NCBI GenBank assembly: GCA_902533775.1
Contig: CACANA010000007.1
Span: forward strand, 1 to 44,402
Source of the DNA: an uncultured Pelagibacteraceae bacterium
GTDB taxonomy: Bacteria; Pseudomonadota; Alphaproteobacteria; Pelagibacterales; Pelagibacteraceae
Reading direction: 5' to 3'
DNA: 44,402 bases
Shown here: piece by piece, positions 24,631 through 32,847 of the stretch
How positions within the stretch are numbered: position 1 is the stretch's first letter
Layout of the letters: each line of letters starts with the position of its first letter
Position numbers and translations under genes: made by a program
Notes under the pieces: model-generated
Database searches by the model: none
The model's input: only the letters and a program-made list of their open reading frames with translations
Told to the model about the DNA's origin: nothing

Positions 24631-24651
24631 ATTTTACATTTAAAGTAAAAT
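24631..24651. promoter_or_regulatory. candidate operator between divergent proW and proV
   Basis: ATTTTAC and GTAAAAT form perfect 7-bp arms separated by 7 bases, centred in the 77-base gap between the two divergent transporter genes. Position and symmetry suit a dimeric regulator controlling both directions. No known consensus is recognised. Confidence 0.35.
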
Positions 24652-24686
24652 ATTGTCTATTTTTGGAGTAATATTATTTATTAAAA

Positions 24687-25733
24687 ATGTCTGTAGAACA
24701 AAAAATCACCTGTACAAATATATGGAAGTTATTTGGACCAGACGAAAAAAGAATTATTAAAAACCTTGATAAAAATTTAAGTATTAAGGAAGTTCAAGAA
24801 AAGACAGGACACGTTGTTGCTGTAAAAGATGTCAGTTTCTCAATTCAAAAAGGTGAAACATTTGTAGTAATGGGATTATCTGGTAGTGGAAAATCAACAC
24901 TAGTTAGATGTATTTCGCGATTGATTGAGCCAACAGCTGGCATAGTGAAAATGGATGATGTTGAAGTTACAAAAATGAGTGCAAGTGAATTATTAGAATT
25001 AAGAAGAAATAAAATGAGCATGGTTTTCCAACATTTTGGTTTATTTCCTCATAGAACAGTCCTAGAAAATATTGGTTATGGATTAGAAGTAAGGGGAACA
25101 AAAAAAGATATAAGAACAGAAAAGTCAATGGAAGTTTTAAAAATGGTTGGCTTAGATGGTTGGCATAATAATTATCCAAGAGAATTATCTGGAGGTATGC
25201 AGCAAAGGGTAGGACTTGCAAGAGCATTAGCTGTGGATCCTGAAATATTAATTTTTGATGAACCTTTTTCAGCATTGGATCCTTTGATTAGAAGAGAGAT
25301 GCAAGATGAGCTTTTAAAGATCCAAGAAAAGCTTCAAAAAACTATGGTATTTATAACTCACGACTTTTTAGAGGCAATTAAAATGGGAGACCACATAGCA
25401 ATTATGAAAGATGGAGAAGTTTCTCAAGTAGGTACACCTGAAGAAATTGTATCTAATCCAAAAGATCAATATGTTAAAGATTTTTGTGAAGATGTTCCTA
25501 AATATAAAGTATTAAGTGCAGGCAAAGTCATGAGAACTGAGTGCTGCAATGAAACAAAAAATTTATTTGAGAATGGAAAAGATAATATTTTAGATAATTC
25601 TAAAATTGAAAACTTAATAGATAGGCTAATTGATAATGATAAAACTTATCCAGTAGTTTGTAATGAAAGTGGAAAGCTATTAGGTGAGATAGATAGAGTA
25701 ATAGTAATGAAATCTATGAGATCAAATCAATAA
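24687..25733 (+). CDS. proV: glycine betaine/proline-type ABC transporter ATPase ProV (second)
   Basis: A 348-residue ProV/OpuAA ATPase with N-terminal region KTGHVVAVKDVSF, Walker A GLSGSGKST, Q-loop VFQHFGLFPHRTVL, signature LSGGMQQRVGLARAL, Walker B IFDEPFSALDPL and switch THDFLEAIKMGDHI. The C-terminal 80 residues look like a degenerate CBS region ending in CNESGKLLGEIDR. It is divergent from the fused permease and is its obvious partner. With the ProV at 19077, the system has two diverged ATPases for one double permease. The 3' end overlaps the convergent DMT gene by 7 bases. Confidence 0.91.
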   Translation: MSVEQKITCTNIWKLFGPDEKRIIKNLDKNLSIKEVQEKTGHVVAVKDVSFSIQKGETFVVMGLSGSGKSTLVRCISRLIEPTAGIVKMDDVEVTKMSASELLELRRNKMSMVFQHFGLFPHRTVLENIGYGLEVRGTKKDIRTEKSMEVLKMVGLDGWHNNYPRELSGGMQQRVGLARALAVDPEILIFDEPFSALDPLIRREMQDELLKIQEKLQKTMVFITHDFLEAIKMGDHIAIMKDGEVSQVGTPEEIVSNPKDQYVKDFCEDVPKYKVLSAGKVMRTECCNETKNLFENGKDNILDNSKIENLIDRLIDNDKTYPVVCNESGKLLGEIDRVIVMKSMRSNQ

Positions 25734-26659
25734 ATTTGCTTATTACCTTCTATTGATTTCTTTTTTATATTATCTCTCCATATAATAATCATACCAGCAA
25801 AAATAATTACTATTACTCCAGGAAATAGTTGGCTCCATGGAGCTTCATTAAAGAAAATCCAACCAAGAATAAAAGATGACGGTATACCAAGATACTCAAA
25901 TGAAGCTATTTTACTTGCTGAAATTAAACGGTAAGAATAAATAAACAATATTGCTGCTGTACCACCCAAAACTCCAGTCATTGTCATCAAAATAAAATCT
26001 TTAAAATTTTTAATTTCAACATGTCCTGTAGTTACAAAAAATAAAAGTAAACCACCAATGACATTAAATATTAATGTGTATAACTGAATTTTTGCAGTTG
26101 AATGATTGCCTTGAATGAATTTTAAAATTATGACAGTGAAAGCCCATGCTATAGCGGTTAGAATTGGAAAAATTGAGTACAAACTAAAAATTTCACTTGT
26201 TGGTTTCATTATCATAACCACACCAACAAAACCAATTATAACTGCTGACCATCTGTAAATACCAATTTTTTCACTCAATAAAATTATTGATAGTATTACT
26301 ATGAAGAAAGGTGACGAAAATGTTAGCGTCATTGCTGTTGCAAATTCCAGATTTACTACTGAGATAAAAATGAATACATTCATAGAAAGAAAACATATTC
26401 CTCTCAAGCAACTCAATATCAAAAACTTATTTCCTAAGTTTTTGAATATTGTTGAAAATTCATTTGTGAATAAGATCAATAATAACAAAGGTATAATTGC
26501 TGCTACATTTCTAAATAAAGTTAATTGAATTATTGAGTATTCATCACCTAAAAATTTAATAATAACCATGTAAAGATCTATACATAAAATTGCTAAGAGC
26601 ATTGTAGCAATTGCTAAATATGTTTTTTTTAGATCTGTTTTTTCAGATGAAATTTTCAT
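25727..26659 (-). CDS. EamA/DMT-superfamily membrane transporter
   Basis: A 310-residue protein with ten predicted helices in two EamA repeats. RWSAVIIGFVGVVMIMKP ends the first repeat, and the second contains YRLISASKIASFEYLGIPSSFILGW. It resembles the DMT protein at 11066-12013 in layout and motif spacing, so they are probably paralogues. The substrate is unknown. It shares a 38-base divergent region with the iron alcohol dehydrogenase, and its 3' end overlaps proV by 7 bases. Confidence 0.87.
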   Translation of the reverse strand: MKISSEKTDLKKTYLAIATMLLAILCIDLYMVIIKFLGDEYSIIQLTLFRNVAAIIPLLLLILFTNEFSTIFKNLGNKFLILSCLRGICFLSMNVFIFISVVNLEFATAMTLTFSSPFFIVILSIILLSEKIGIYRWSAVIIGFVGVVMIMKPTSEIFSLYSIFPILTAIAWAFTVIILKFIQGNHSTAKIQLYTLIFNVIGGLLLFFVTTGHVEIKNFKDFILMTMTGVLGGTAAILFIYSYRLISASKIASFEYLGIPSSFILGWIFFNEAPWSQLFPGVIVIIFAGMIIIWRDNIKKKSIEGNKQIY

Positions 26660-26697
26660 TTAATAATATTGAAATTAGTATAAGTTTTTAAAATATT

Positions 26698-27888
26698 ATG
26701 CAAAATTTTAAGCTTAATGAAGAATTTTTATTAAATAATCAGGATTGGACATTCCCAACTTTAACAGCTTATGGACCTGGAAGATTTAAAGAAATTGGAA
26801 AGTTTTGTAAAAATTTTAAAATAAATAATGCATTAATCGTTACTGATAGTGGTAGTGTAAATTTACCATTTATAAGTGATTTACAAAATTTACTTAATGA
26901 CTCAAAAATCAAATCAGATATTTATTCAAATATATCGCCAAATCCTAGAGATGATGAAATAGATTCTGGATGTAAAAAATTTCGTGAAGGAAATCATGAT
27001 GCAATAATTGCAATAGGCGGTGGAAGTGCAATGGATGGAGGAAAAGCAATTTCTCTTACAGTTGATAGCGGTGTGCCTTTATGGGATTTTGAATTTGAAA
27101 AAGAGCCGCCAAAACTAACTATGGAAAATCCTTTTCCAAAAATAATTACTATTCCTACTACAGCAGGAACAGGTGCTGAAACAGAAGTTACTGCCATGGT
27201 CACTCATCTTGAAAAAGGAATGAAATTTTGTTTATGGCATCCAGATGCCCGACCATGTTTAGCTTTAGTAGATCCAGAGCTAACTTTAAAATTACCAGCA
27301 AATCTTACTGCTTGGACCGGTATAGATGCAATGATACATGCAATTGAAGGTTATAGTGTTCCTATATTTCATCCACTTTGTGATGGTTCTGCATTAGAAA
27401 GTTTAAATTTAATTTCAAAATCACTTTATGCAGCTGTAGAAGAACCTGATAATCTTTTAGCGAGAGGAGGAATGATTATTGGATCTTATTTGGGTGGAAT
27501 AGCTTTCTTAAAAGGCCTAGGTTTAGTTCATGCAATTTCGCACATGGTTGGTGCTGAATATAATACTCATCATGGATTGACTAATGCAATTATACTTCCT
27601 GCAGTCATGAAATATAATTTACCTGGATTAGAAGAAAAAGTAAAAAGAATGTCAGAGGCTATGCAATTTGAAAACCATTCAATTGAAAGTTTTCAAGACA
27701 ACTTAAATATAATTCTAGATAGATTAAAAATCCCTAAAGGATTAAATGAATTAGGAGTGCCAGAAGATTGCCAAGAGAGAATAGCAAAGAAATCAATGTT
27801 AGACCAAGCTTACGGACAAAATCCTAAAAAGGCATCATTAGATGAGGTCAAGACTTTAGTTTTAGAGAGTATTAGACAAGCAAGATAG
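26698..27888 (+). CDS. iron-containing (group III) alcohol dehydrogenase
   Basis: A 396-residue enzyme with the NAD(P)-binding GGGSAMDGGKAI at 107-118 and the metal-binding set D210, H214, H278 and H292 (GIDAMIHAIEGY, LGLVHAISHMVG, NTHHG). The TTAGTGAE segment at 154-161 is also characteristic. Group III dehydrogenases oxidise or reduce small alcohols, hydroxybutyrate or phosphonate-derived aldehydes; the substrate is not decidable here. It is followed 10 bases later by an amidase gene, then a DMT transporter and a methyltransferase, forming a four-gene plus-strand operon. Confidence 0.88.
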   Translation: MQNFKLNEEFLLNNQDWTFPTLTAYGPGRFKEIGKFCKNFKINNALIVTDSGSVNLPFISDLQNLLNDSKIKSDIYSNISPNPRDDEIDSGCKKFREGNHDAIIAIGGGSAMDGGKAISLTVDSGVPLWDFEFEKEPPKLTMENPFPKIITIPTTAGTGAETEVTAMVTHLEKGMKFCLWHPDARPCLALVDPELTLKLPANLTAWTGIDAMIHAIEGYSVPIFHPLCDGSALESLNLISKSLYAAVEEPDNLLARGGMIIGSYLGGIAFLKGLGLVHAISHMVGAEYNTHHGLTNAIILPAVMKYNLPGLEEKVKRMSEAMQFENHSIESFQDNLNIILDRLKIPKGLNELGVPEDCQERIAKKSMLDQAYGQNPKKASLDEVKTLVLESIRQAR

Positions 27889-27898
27889 GTTTAATTAA

Positions 27899-29311
27899 GT
27901 GCTTGAGAATTTTTCTGTCCATCAAATAATTTCAAAAATAAAAAAAAGAGAAATTAAAATAGTAGAGGTGCTAAATTTTTATTTAGATAGAATAAAAAAA
28001 TTCAATCCAAAATTAAATGCTATTATTTCACATATAGATGAAACAAAAATTACTGAAGAAGCAAAATTAAAAGATGAAAATTTTAATAGTGATAATGACA
28101 AAGATGATATTTATGGACTTCCAATTGCTGTTAAAGAATTATTTGATATTAAAAATGAGGTAACATGCTATGGATATAAAGAGTTATTAAAAAATATACC
28201 AAAACAGGACTCTTTATTAGTAGATAATTACAGAAAAAACACAATTTTAATTGGTAAAACAAATCTCTCTGAATTTGCTGTTGGTTGTCATACTACTAAC
28301 AGAGTTTATGGAGCAACTTCAAATGTTTATGATTATAGTAAGTCAGCGGGAGGGTCATCAGGTGGTGCAGCAGTAGCTGTTGCGGCAAATTTAATTCCTT
28401 TTGCAGATGGCACAGATATGATGGGATCTTGTAGAAACCCAGCAGCATTTGCAAATATTTATGGATTAAGACCAACACCTGGTGCGATTGCAGAAGATAG
28501 ATTTGAAATTAAAAATTTAAAAGATTTTCCTTTAATGTCTACAACAGGATGTTTTGCTAGGACTCCCAATGACATGGATTTTTTATTTAACTATATAAAA
28601 GGGAAGAATGTAAAGGATAAATTATCTTTCGATCTTAAAGATATAAATAATAAAAAACTTTCAGATTTAAAAATTGGATGGTGTATTGATCTAAATGAAC
28701 AATATAAGTATGAAGATGGAATTATAGACTTATGTGAAAATATTTTAAAAAAATTACAATCAAATAGTTTAAATGTTGAAAATTTAAAAACTGAAGTTAA
28801 CTCAGGAGAATTATGGTATTCTTGGGTAACATTAAGAGCCAGAACATTATATGAAAACTTTTTGTTATATAATTTAAAAAATTTTAATGAATTACCTTCC
28901 CAAGCATATTGGGAATATGAAAAAGGGAAAAGCATCAAAACAAACGATGTTTTAAAAGCAATAGAAATAAGAAATAAATATATGGATAAAATACAAAACC
29001 TATTTAAACATTATGATTTTTTAGCATTACCTTCGGCTCAATTATTTCCTTTTGAAAAGAACCTAAACAATCCAGAATTTATCAATGATAATAAAATTGA
29101 CACTTATCATAGATATATGGAAGTCTATACATTATCAAGTTTGCTTGGTTTGCCAACTATATCTATTCCAGTTGGTTTTAATAATAAAGGGCTACCAATG
29201 GGAATGCAGATTATAGCAAATATTAAAGAAGATAATAAAGTAATTAACTTTGCCAAATCTTATGAAGAAATTTTTAACTTTTCAAAATTTAAACCAAAAT
29301 TAATGCAATAA
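27899..29311 (+). CDS. amidase signature family hydrolase
   Basis: A 470-residue amidase with the Ser-cisSer-Lys triad: K79 (GLPIAVKELFD), S153 (SAGGSSGGAAVAVAA) and S177 (DGTDMMGSCRNPA). The 74- and 24-residue spacings match the triad of fatty acid amide hydrolase. The usual GGSIR around the nucleophile is altered to MGSCR. The frame begins with GTG at 27899, and the homology (HQIISKIKKREI, the N-terminal helix) requires a start there. Substrate amide unknown. The C-terminal LPMGMQIIA is standard. It may release a carboxylate or ammonia from an amide imported by the adjacent transporters. Confidence 0.86.
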   Translation: MLENFSVHQIISKIKKREIKIVEVLNFYLDRIKKFNPKLNAIISHIDETKITEEAKLKDENFNSDNDKDDIYGLPIAVKELFDIKNEVTCYGYKELLKNIPKQDSLLVDNYRKNTILIGKTNLSEFAVGCHTTNRVYGATSNVYDYSKSAGGSSGGAAVAVAANLIPFADGTDMMGSCRNPAAFANIYGLRPTPGAIAEDRFEIKNLKDFPLMSTTGCFARTPNDMDFLFNYIKGKNVKDKLSFDLKDINNKKLSDLKIGWCIDLNEQYKYEDGIIDLCENILKKLQSNSLNVENLKTEVNSGELWYSWVTLRARTLYENFLLYNLKNFNELPSQAYWEYEKGKSIKTNDVLKAIEIRNKYMDKIQNLFKHYDFLALPSAQLFPFEKNLNNPEFINDNKIDTYHRYMEVYTLSSLLGLPTISIPVGFNNKGLPMGMQIIANIKEDNKVINFAKSYEEIFNFSKFKPKLMQ

Positions 29312-29318
29312 TATAATA

Positions 29319-30221
29319 ATGACCAGACACCCTCATCATTTTAAAATTTCATTTGCATTAGCTATTGCTGCCGGTTCATGGGGAATTTATTGGTTACCTC
29401 AAAGAATACTAGAAGATGGAGGTTTGACTGGTGGCTGGGGAACAATATCCCAAATGGCAGTTGGAATATTAATATTATCACCAGTCGCAATTTGGAGAGT
29501 TATAAAAGGAAAGTCTATTGGATTGGAATTTCCTCTCACAGGTTTTTTTGTTGGAAGTGGATTTGTTTGTTATGCTCTCAGCTTTCTTCTTACTGATGTA
29601 GTTAAAGCATTAATCATGTTTTACATGATACCTGTTTGGACAACAATATTTGAAATTATTTTTTTAAAAAAGAAATTTGGTTGGAAGAGGGTAATCACAT
29701 TAGGTTTGGCACTAGGAGGTTTATGGATTGTATTCAGTCAAGAAAATATAATCCCATTACCTCAAAATGCAGGGGATTGGTTGGCTCTTGCTGGAGGTGC
29801 ACTATTTGGTGCTGGTTTAATTAGAATGGAAATAATTAAAACAGATGGAGTCTTTCCAATTATATTCACATTCTTTTTTTATGGAGGTTTAGCCAGTATA
29901 CCTATTGGGTTATTCTTAGTAGATTATTTAGGACCAGTTCCATCAGTGGAGGTTATCATGTCAATGTCCACTTTTTTATTACTTATCTCGATATTTTATT
30001 TTATTCCTACAGGAGTAATAATCTTTTGGGCTCCAAGCAAACTAGGAGCCGGCTTATCATCTATTTTATTTTTAGCTGAAATAATTGTTGGTGTTGTTAG
30101 TGCTAGTATTTTAACAAATGAACCTTTTGGTTGGAGAGAAACACTAGGAAGTATATTAATAATTCTTGGTGGTGTAATTGAAGTTGTATATGTTCCAAAG
30201 TCAGAGAAGAAATTAGCATAA
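29319..30221 (+). CDS. EamA/DMT-superfamily membrane transporter
   Basis: A 300-residue ten-helix DMT protein. AIAAGSWGIYWLPQRILEDGG at the N terminus and a C-terminal repeat with APSKLGAGLSSILFLAEIIVGVVSASILTNEPF place it in a different branch from the other two DMT genes of the window. It is 7 bases after the amidase and overlaps the methyltransferase start by one base, so it probably moves a substrate or product of these enzymes. Direction and substrate are unknown. Confidence 0.86.
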   Translation: MTRHPHHFKISFALAIAAGSWGIYWLPQRILEDGGLTGGWGTISQMAVGILILSPVAIWRVIKGKSIGLEFPLTGFFVGSGFVCYALSFLLTDVVKALIMFYMIPVWTTIFEIIFLKKKFGWKRVITLGLALGGLWIVFSQENIIPLPQNAGDWLALAGGALFGAGLIRMEIIKTDGVFPIIFTFFFYGGLASIPIGLFLVDYLGPVPSVEVIMSMSTFLLLISIFYFIPTGVIIFWAPSKLGAGLSSILFLAEIIVGVVSASILTNEPFGWRETLGSILIILGGVIEVVYVPKSEKKLA

Positions 30222-31204
30222 TGGATATTAATGAATTATTGAAATCAAAAAAAAAAGTCTTCTTAGATGGCGGAACAGGCTCAGAAATTCAGAGACTTGG
30301 TGGAACTATGGGACCAGCTTTTTCTGGTCTTGCAAATGTTTTCTCACCAGAAATAGTAATCAAAGTACACGAAAGTCATATAAACGCTGGATGTGATATG
30401 ATAACAACCAATACTTTTGGAACTGCTAGGCATTGTCTTGAGCCTTCAAATTTAGGAGATCAGGCTATAAAAATTAACATTGATACAGTTAAGTTAGCAA
30501 GACAAGCAGTCAAAAATTCTGGAAAAAAAATTAAAATTGCTGGAAGCATGTCAACATATTTAGCTTTGGCTGAAAATGAATTTAGACCTGACACAAAATT
30601 TGTACCATCATTTGCAAAAGAAGAAAAAAATTATAAAGAACAAGCAAAAGTATTAAAAGAAGAGGGAGTCGAAGTGCTTATTCTTGAAATGCTCTTAGAT
30701 ATTGATCACGCTAAAATTTTGCTTAATGCAGCTTTGGAAACAGGTTTACCTGTCTGGGTTGGATTAAGTTGCTGCATAAGTAAATTTGATGAAACCGTAG
30801 TAGGTAGAAATTTTAGAGCTGAAAAAGAGAGATCTATTATATATGACCCTTTAAAATATCCTGATGAGCCAAAATTCCTTCCTGAAGATAAAATTATAAA
30901 TTTCGCTGAAATAATTAATTCACTCAAATCTATCGGTGGAGATGTTTATGGCATTATGCATAGTTGGTTTATTGATACAAAAGAGGGAATGAAAGTTTTA
31001 AAATCAAATTGGAATGGGCCAATTATGTTCTATCCAGAAATTCATAAATTTGACACGAGTACTATGCAAGCATTAATAACTGAAAATGAAATTGAATTTG
31101 TTGATAAGTGTTCTGAGTTAATAGACGATCAGGTAAAAATTATTGGGGGTTGTTGTGGCGTCACAGATAAACATTTAAAATCCTTGATAACAAAATTTTC
31201 TTAA
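30221..31204 (+). CDS. homocysteine S-methyltransferase / betaine-homocysteine methyltransferase-like protein (first)
   Basis: A 327-residue Zn-dependent TIM-barrel methyltransferase. Signatures are VFLDGGTGSEIQRLGG (13-28), ITTNTFGTARH, and zinc ligands C184 (GLSC) with C311/C312 (GGCCGV). Family members transfer a methyl from betaine, S-methylmethionine or related donors to homocysteine. In the context of betaine-generating genes a BHMT role is attractive, but donor specificity cannot be read directly. It is the last gene of the ADH-amidase-DMT operon and ends one base before the convergent serine hydrolase. Confidence 0.82.
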   Translation: MDINELLKSKKKVFLDGGTGSEIQRLGGTMGPAFSGLANVFSPEIVIKVHESHINAGCDMITTNTFGTARHCLEPSNLGDQAIKINIDTVKLARQAVKNSGKKIKIAGSMSTYLALAENEFRPDTKFVPSFAKEEKNYKEQAKVLKEEGVEVLILEMLLDIDHAKILLNAALETGLPVWVGLSCCISKFDETVVGRNFRAEKERSIIYDPLKYPDEPKFLPEDKIINFAEIINSLKSIGGDVYGIMHSWFIDTKEGMKVLKSNWNGPIMFYPEIHKFDTSTMQALITENEIEFVDKCSELIDDQVKIIGGCCGVTDKHLKSLITKFS

Positions 31205-31224
31205 ATTAGTAATCTTTACTAATT
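31204..31224. terminator. A+T-rich hairpin at convergent stop codons
   Basis: AATTAGTAA and TTACTAATT form a perfect 9-bp inverted repeat with a TCT loop exactly where the methyltransferase and serine-hydrolase genes converge; the repeat overlaps the last codons of the minus-strand gene. Low G+C and only short T runs make it a weak terminator candidate. Confidence 0.35.
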
Positions 31225-32363
31225 ATTTGGTCTATCATATCTACCATATCTTTTTTATATTTTTCATTTGTTGCAGATTTAGTCTCTAAGACAGAAAAAA
31301 ACGCAGCAACAACTTTTGTTTTCAAATTTATTCCTAAAAATTGGCCCCCATACCCAGAGTGACCAATCCAGTTACCGCATTTCATTAATGAATTAACATA
31401 ACAGACAAATTTATCTTTAGATAATTGAATGTATTTGGGTCCCTTACTATTAATAGTTTTACTCAAAAAAGTTTTAGAACCAATATTTTTTCCATTTATA
31501 CCTTTTCCAAACCTAGAAAAAAGTAAACCCATTCTTAAAAAATCTCTTGTAATTAAACTTCCGCCTCCAGACATCCACGGTGTTCCAAATCTATCTGTTC
31601 CTATATACAATCCTTCTTCAAATCCTGTTGCTTCAACTGTTTCCAACAGCCATTGTCTTAAACTTTTTTTACTTACTCTTTCTACAATTAGTCCAATAAC
31701 ATCAGTATTAGCTGATTTATAATGCGCCAGATCGGTATAATTTTTTAAATCTCTGCTTTTTAAAGATTTAATTGAATTTAAATATTGTTCCTGGCTTTGA
31801 ATGTTTTTGCCTTTAATCGGCAGTCTCCATCCTCCCACAGGCTCATGTAAAAATGAAGACGAATAAGCTTTTGTATAATCTTCGCTATATAGATTTACAA
31901 TGTTCATGTCTAAAACGTCTTTTACTTTTGCATTTGCATAACCACTGCCAATTTTTGGCAAGTAAAATGAAATTTTCTTATTTAAGTTAATTAGTTTTCT
32001 GTCTATCAGCTCTCCCACAAATAAATGTATAAACATTTTTGTAATTGACATAATTGTTTGAGGCTGATTTGTAGAAAAGTCCTTTGCGTACTGCTCGAAT
32101 AAAATATCCTGATCTTTACCAACTATTAAAGAGCAAAAAGCTTTATTTTTAGTTACCTTTTTTACAGAAGATAATTTACCAATTCTCTTATCAATTTTTT
32201 TTTTTAATTTTAAAACAAAATCTGATCTAAGGTATATTCCATATCTATTAATTTTATATAAATTTCTAAAACCCAACCTCCTTTTATTTGGGAGATTCCA
32301 TTGAGCTTTATTATCTTTTCTTGTAACTAATTCTGGATTTTTTTCTGAAATAATTTTTTTCAA
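31206..32363 (-). CDS. serine beta-lactamase-like hydrolase (class C / penicillin-binding-protein fold)
   Basis: A 385-residue protein of the beta-lactamase-related (Pfam Beta-lactamase) family. The active-site S106-I-T-K109 (IMSITKMF) is followed by a Y-x-S/N-type motif (HYKSANTDVIG) and an H-x-G motif (WIGHSGYGGQF). There is no recognisable signal peptide; the first 60 residues are basic and hydrophilic, so the protein may be cytoplasmic. Family members are esterases, amidases or D-aminopeptidases more often than antibiotic-resistance enzymes. It is the final gene of the minus operon beginning with the aldehyde dehydrogenase. Confidence 0.8.
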   Translation of the reverse strand: MKKIISEKNPELVTRKDNKAQWNLPNKRRLGFRNLYKINRYGIYLRSDFVLKLKKKIDKRIGKLSSVKKVTKNKAFCSLIVGKDQDILFEQYAKDFSTNQPQTIMSITKMFIHLFVGELIDRKLINLNKKISFYLPKIGSGYANAKVKDVLDMNIVNLYSEDYTKAYSSSFLHEPVGGWRLPIKGKNIQSQEQYLNSIKSLKSRDLKNYTDLAHYKSANTDVIGLIVERVSKKSLRQWLLETVEATGFEEGLYIGTDRFGTPWMSGGGSLITRDFLRMGLLFSRFGKGINGKNIGSKTFLSKTINSKGPKYIQLSKDKFVCYVNSLMKCGNWIGHSGYGGQFLGINLKTKVVAAFFSVLETKSATNEKYKKDMVDMIDQIISKDY

Positions 32364-32374
32364 ATTAGTACTTT

Positions 32375-32830
32375 TTATCCAAACTTAAGAGATTTATTTT
32401 TCTCGTACTTTTGATGATAGCCTTCTGCTTTACAATAGTTTTTTTCTTTGGAAATTTTTGTAGTAACTTTTCCATCTAATTTCTGATTCATTTCTTTTAA
32501 AATTTTCTCTGCTGTATTTTTTTCATTATCATTATTATAAAATATCTCAGAGCGATATTGAATTCCTACATAAGTTCCTTGTCTATTCTTTTGAGTTGAG
32601 TCATGGAGTTTAAAAAATAATCTGACCATGTCTTCATAGCTTAAAATATTTTCATCATATTGAACTTTGACTACTTCTATGTGACCTGTATCCCCACCAC
32701 AAACTGCTTTGTAAGTAACATTAGGATCATCACCTCCGCAATAACCACATTCGGTAGATAATATTCCTTTTATACCATCGTATTTAGTTTCGTCCCAAAA
32801 ACAACCAATACCACCAATAAAAGTTTTCAT
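32375..32830 (-). CDS. msrA: peptide methionine sulfoxide reductase MsrA
   Basis: A 151-residue MsrA, at the short end for the family. The catalytic C10 lies in GGIGCFWDE; GYCGGDDPNVTYKAVCGGDTGHIEVVKVQYD and NRQGTYVGIQYRSEIFY are the standard blocks. It reduces methionine-S-sulfoxide in proteins or free, repairing oxidative damage. There is no signal peptide, so it is cytoplasmic. It lies between the second methyltransferase and the serine hydrolase with gaps of 17 and 11 bases. Close linkage to homocysteine methylation gives a methionine-related theme. Confidence 0.9.
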   Translation of the reverse strand: MKTFIGGIGCFWDETKYDGIKGILSTECGYCGGDDPNVTYKAVCGGDTGHIEVVKVQYDENILSYEDMVRLFFKLHDSTQKNRQGTYVGIQYRSEIFYNNDNEKNTAEKILKEMNQKLDGKVTTKISKEKNYCKAEGYHQKYEKNKSLKFG

Positions 32831-32847
32831 AATTTTACAATATATTA

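Noticed and set aside
28591..28938. 115-codon minus-strand frame inside the amidase gene
   Set aside because: Antisense shadow of a conserved enzyme. It is Phe/Ser/Leu-rich as expected from the complement of Lys/Glu/Asn codons.
30100..30230. Possible SAM-type riboswitch before the first methyltransferase, since such elements are known in SAR11-type genomes
   Set aside because: The gene starts inside the preceding transporter gene with a one-base overlap and has no untranslated leader. The leader of the minus-strand ALDH operon also shows no recognisable aptamer.
31206..32363. Antibiotic-resistance beta-lactamase
   Set aside because: Only the general SxxK-type fold motifs are present, there is no signal peptide, and the operon context is metabolic; a resistance role is not supported.
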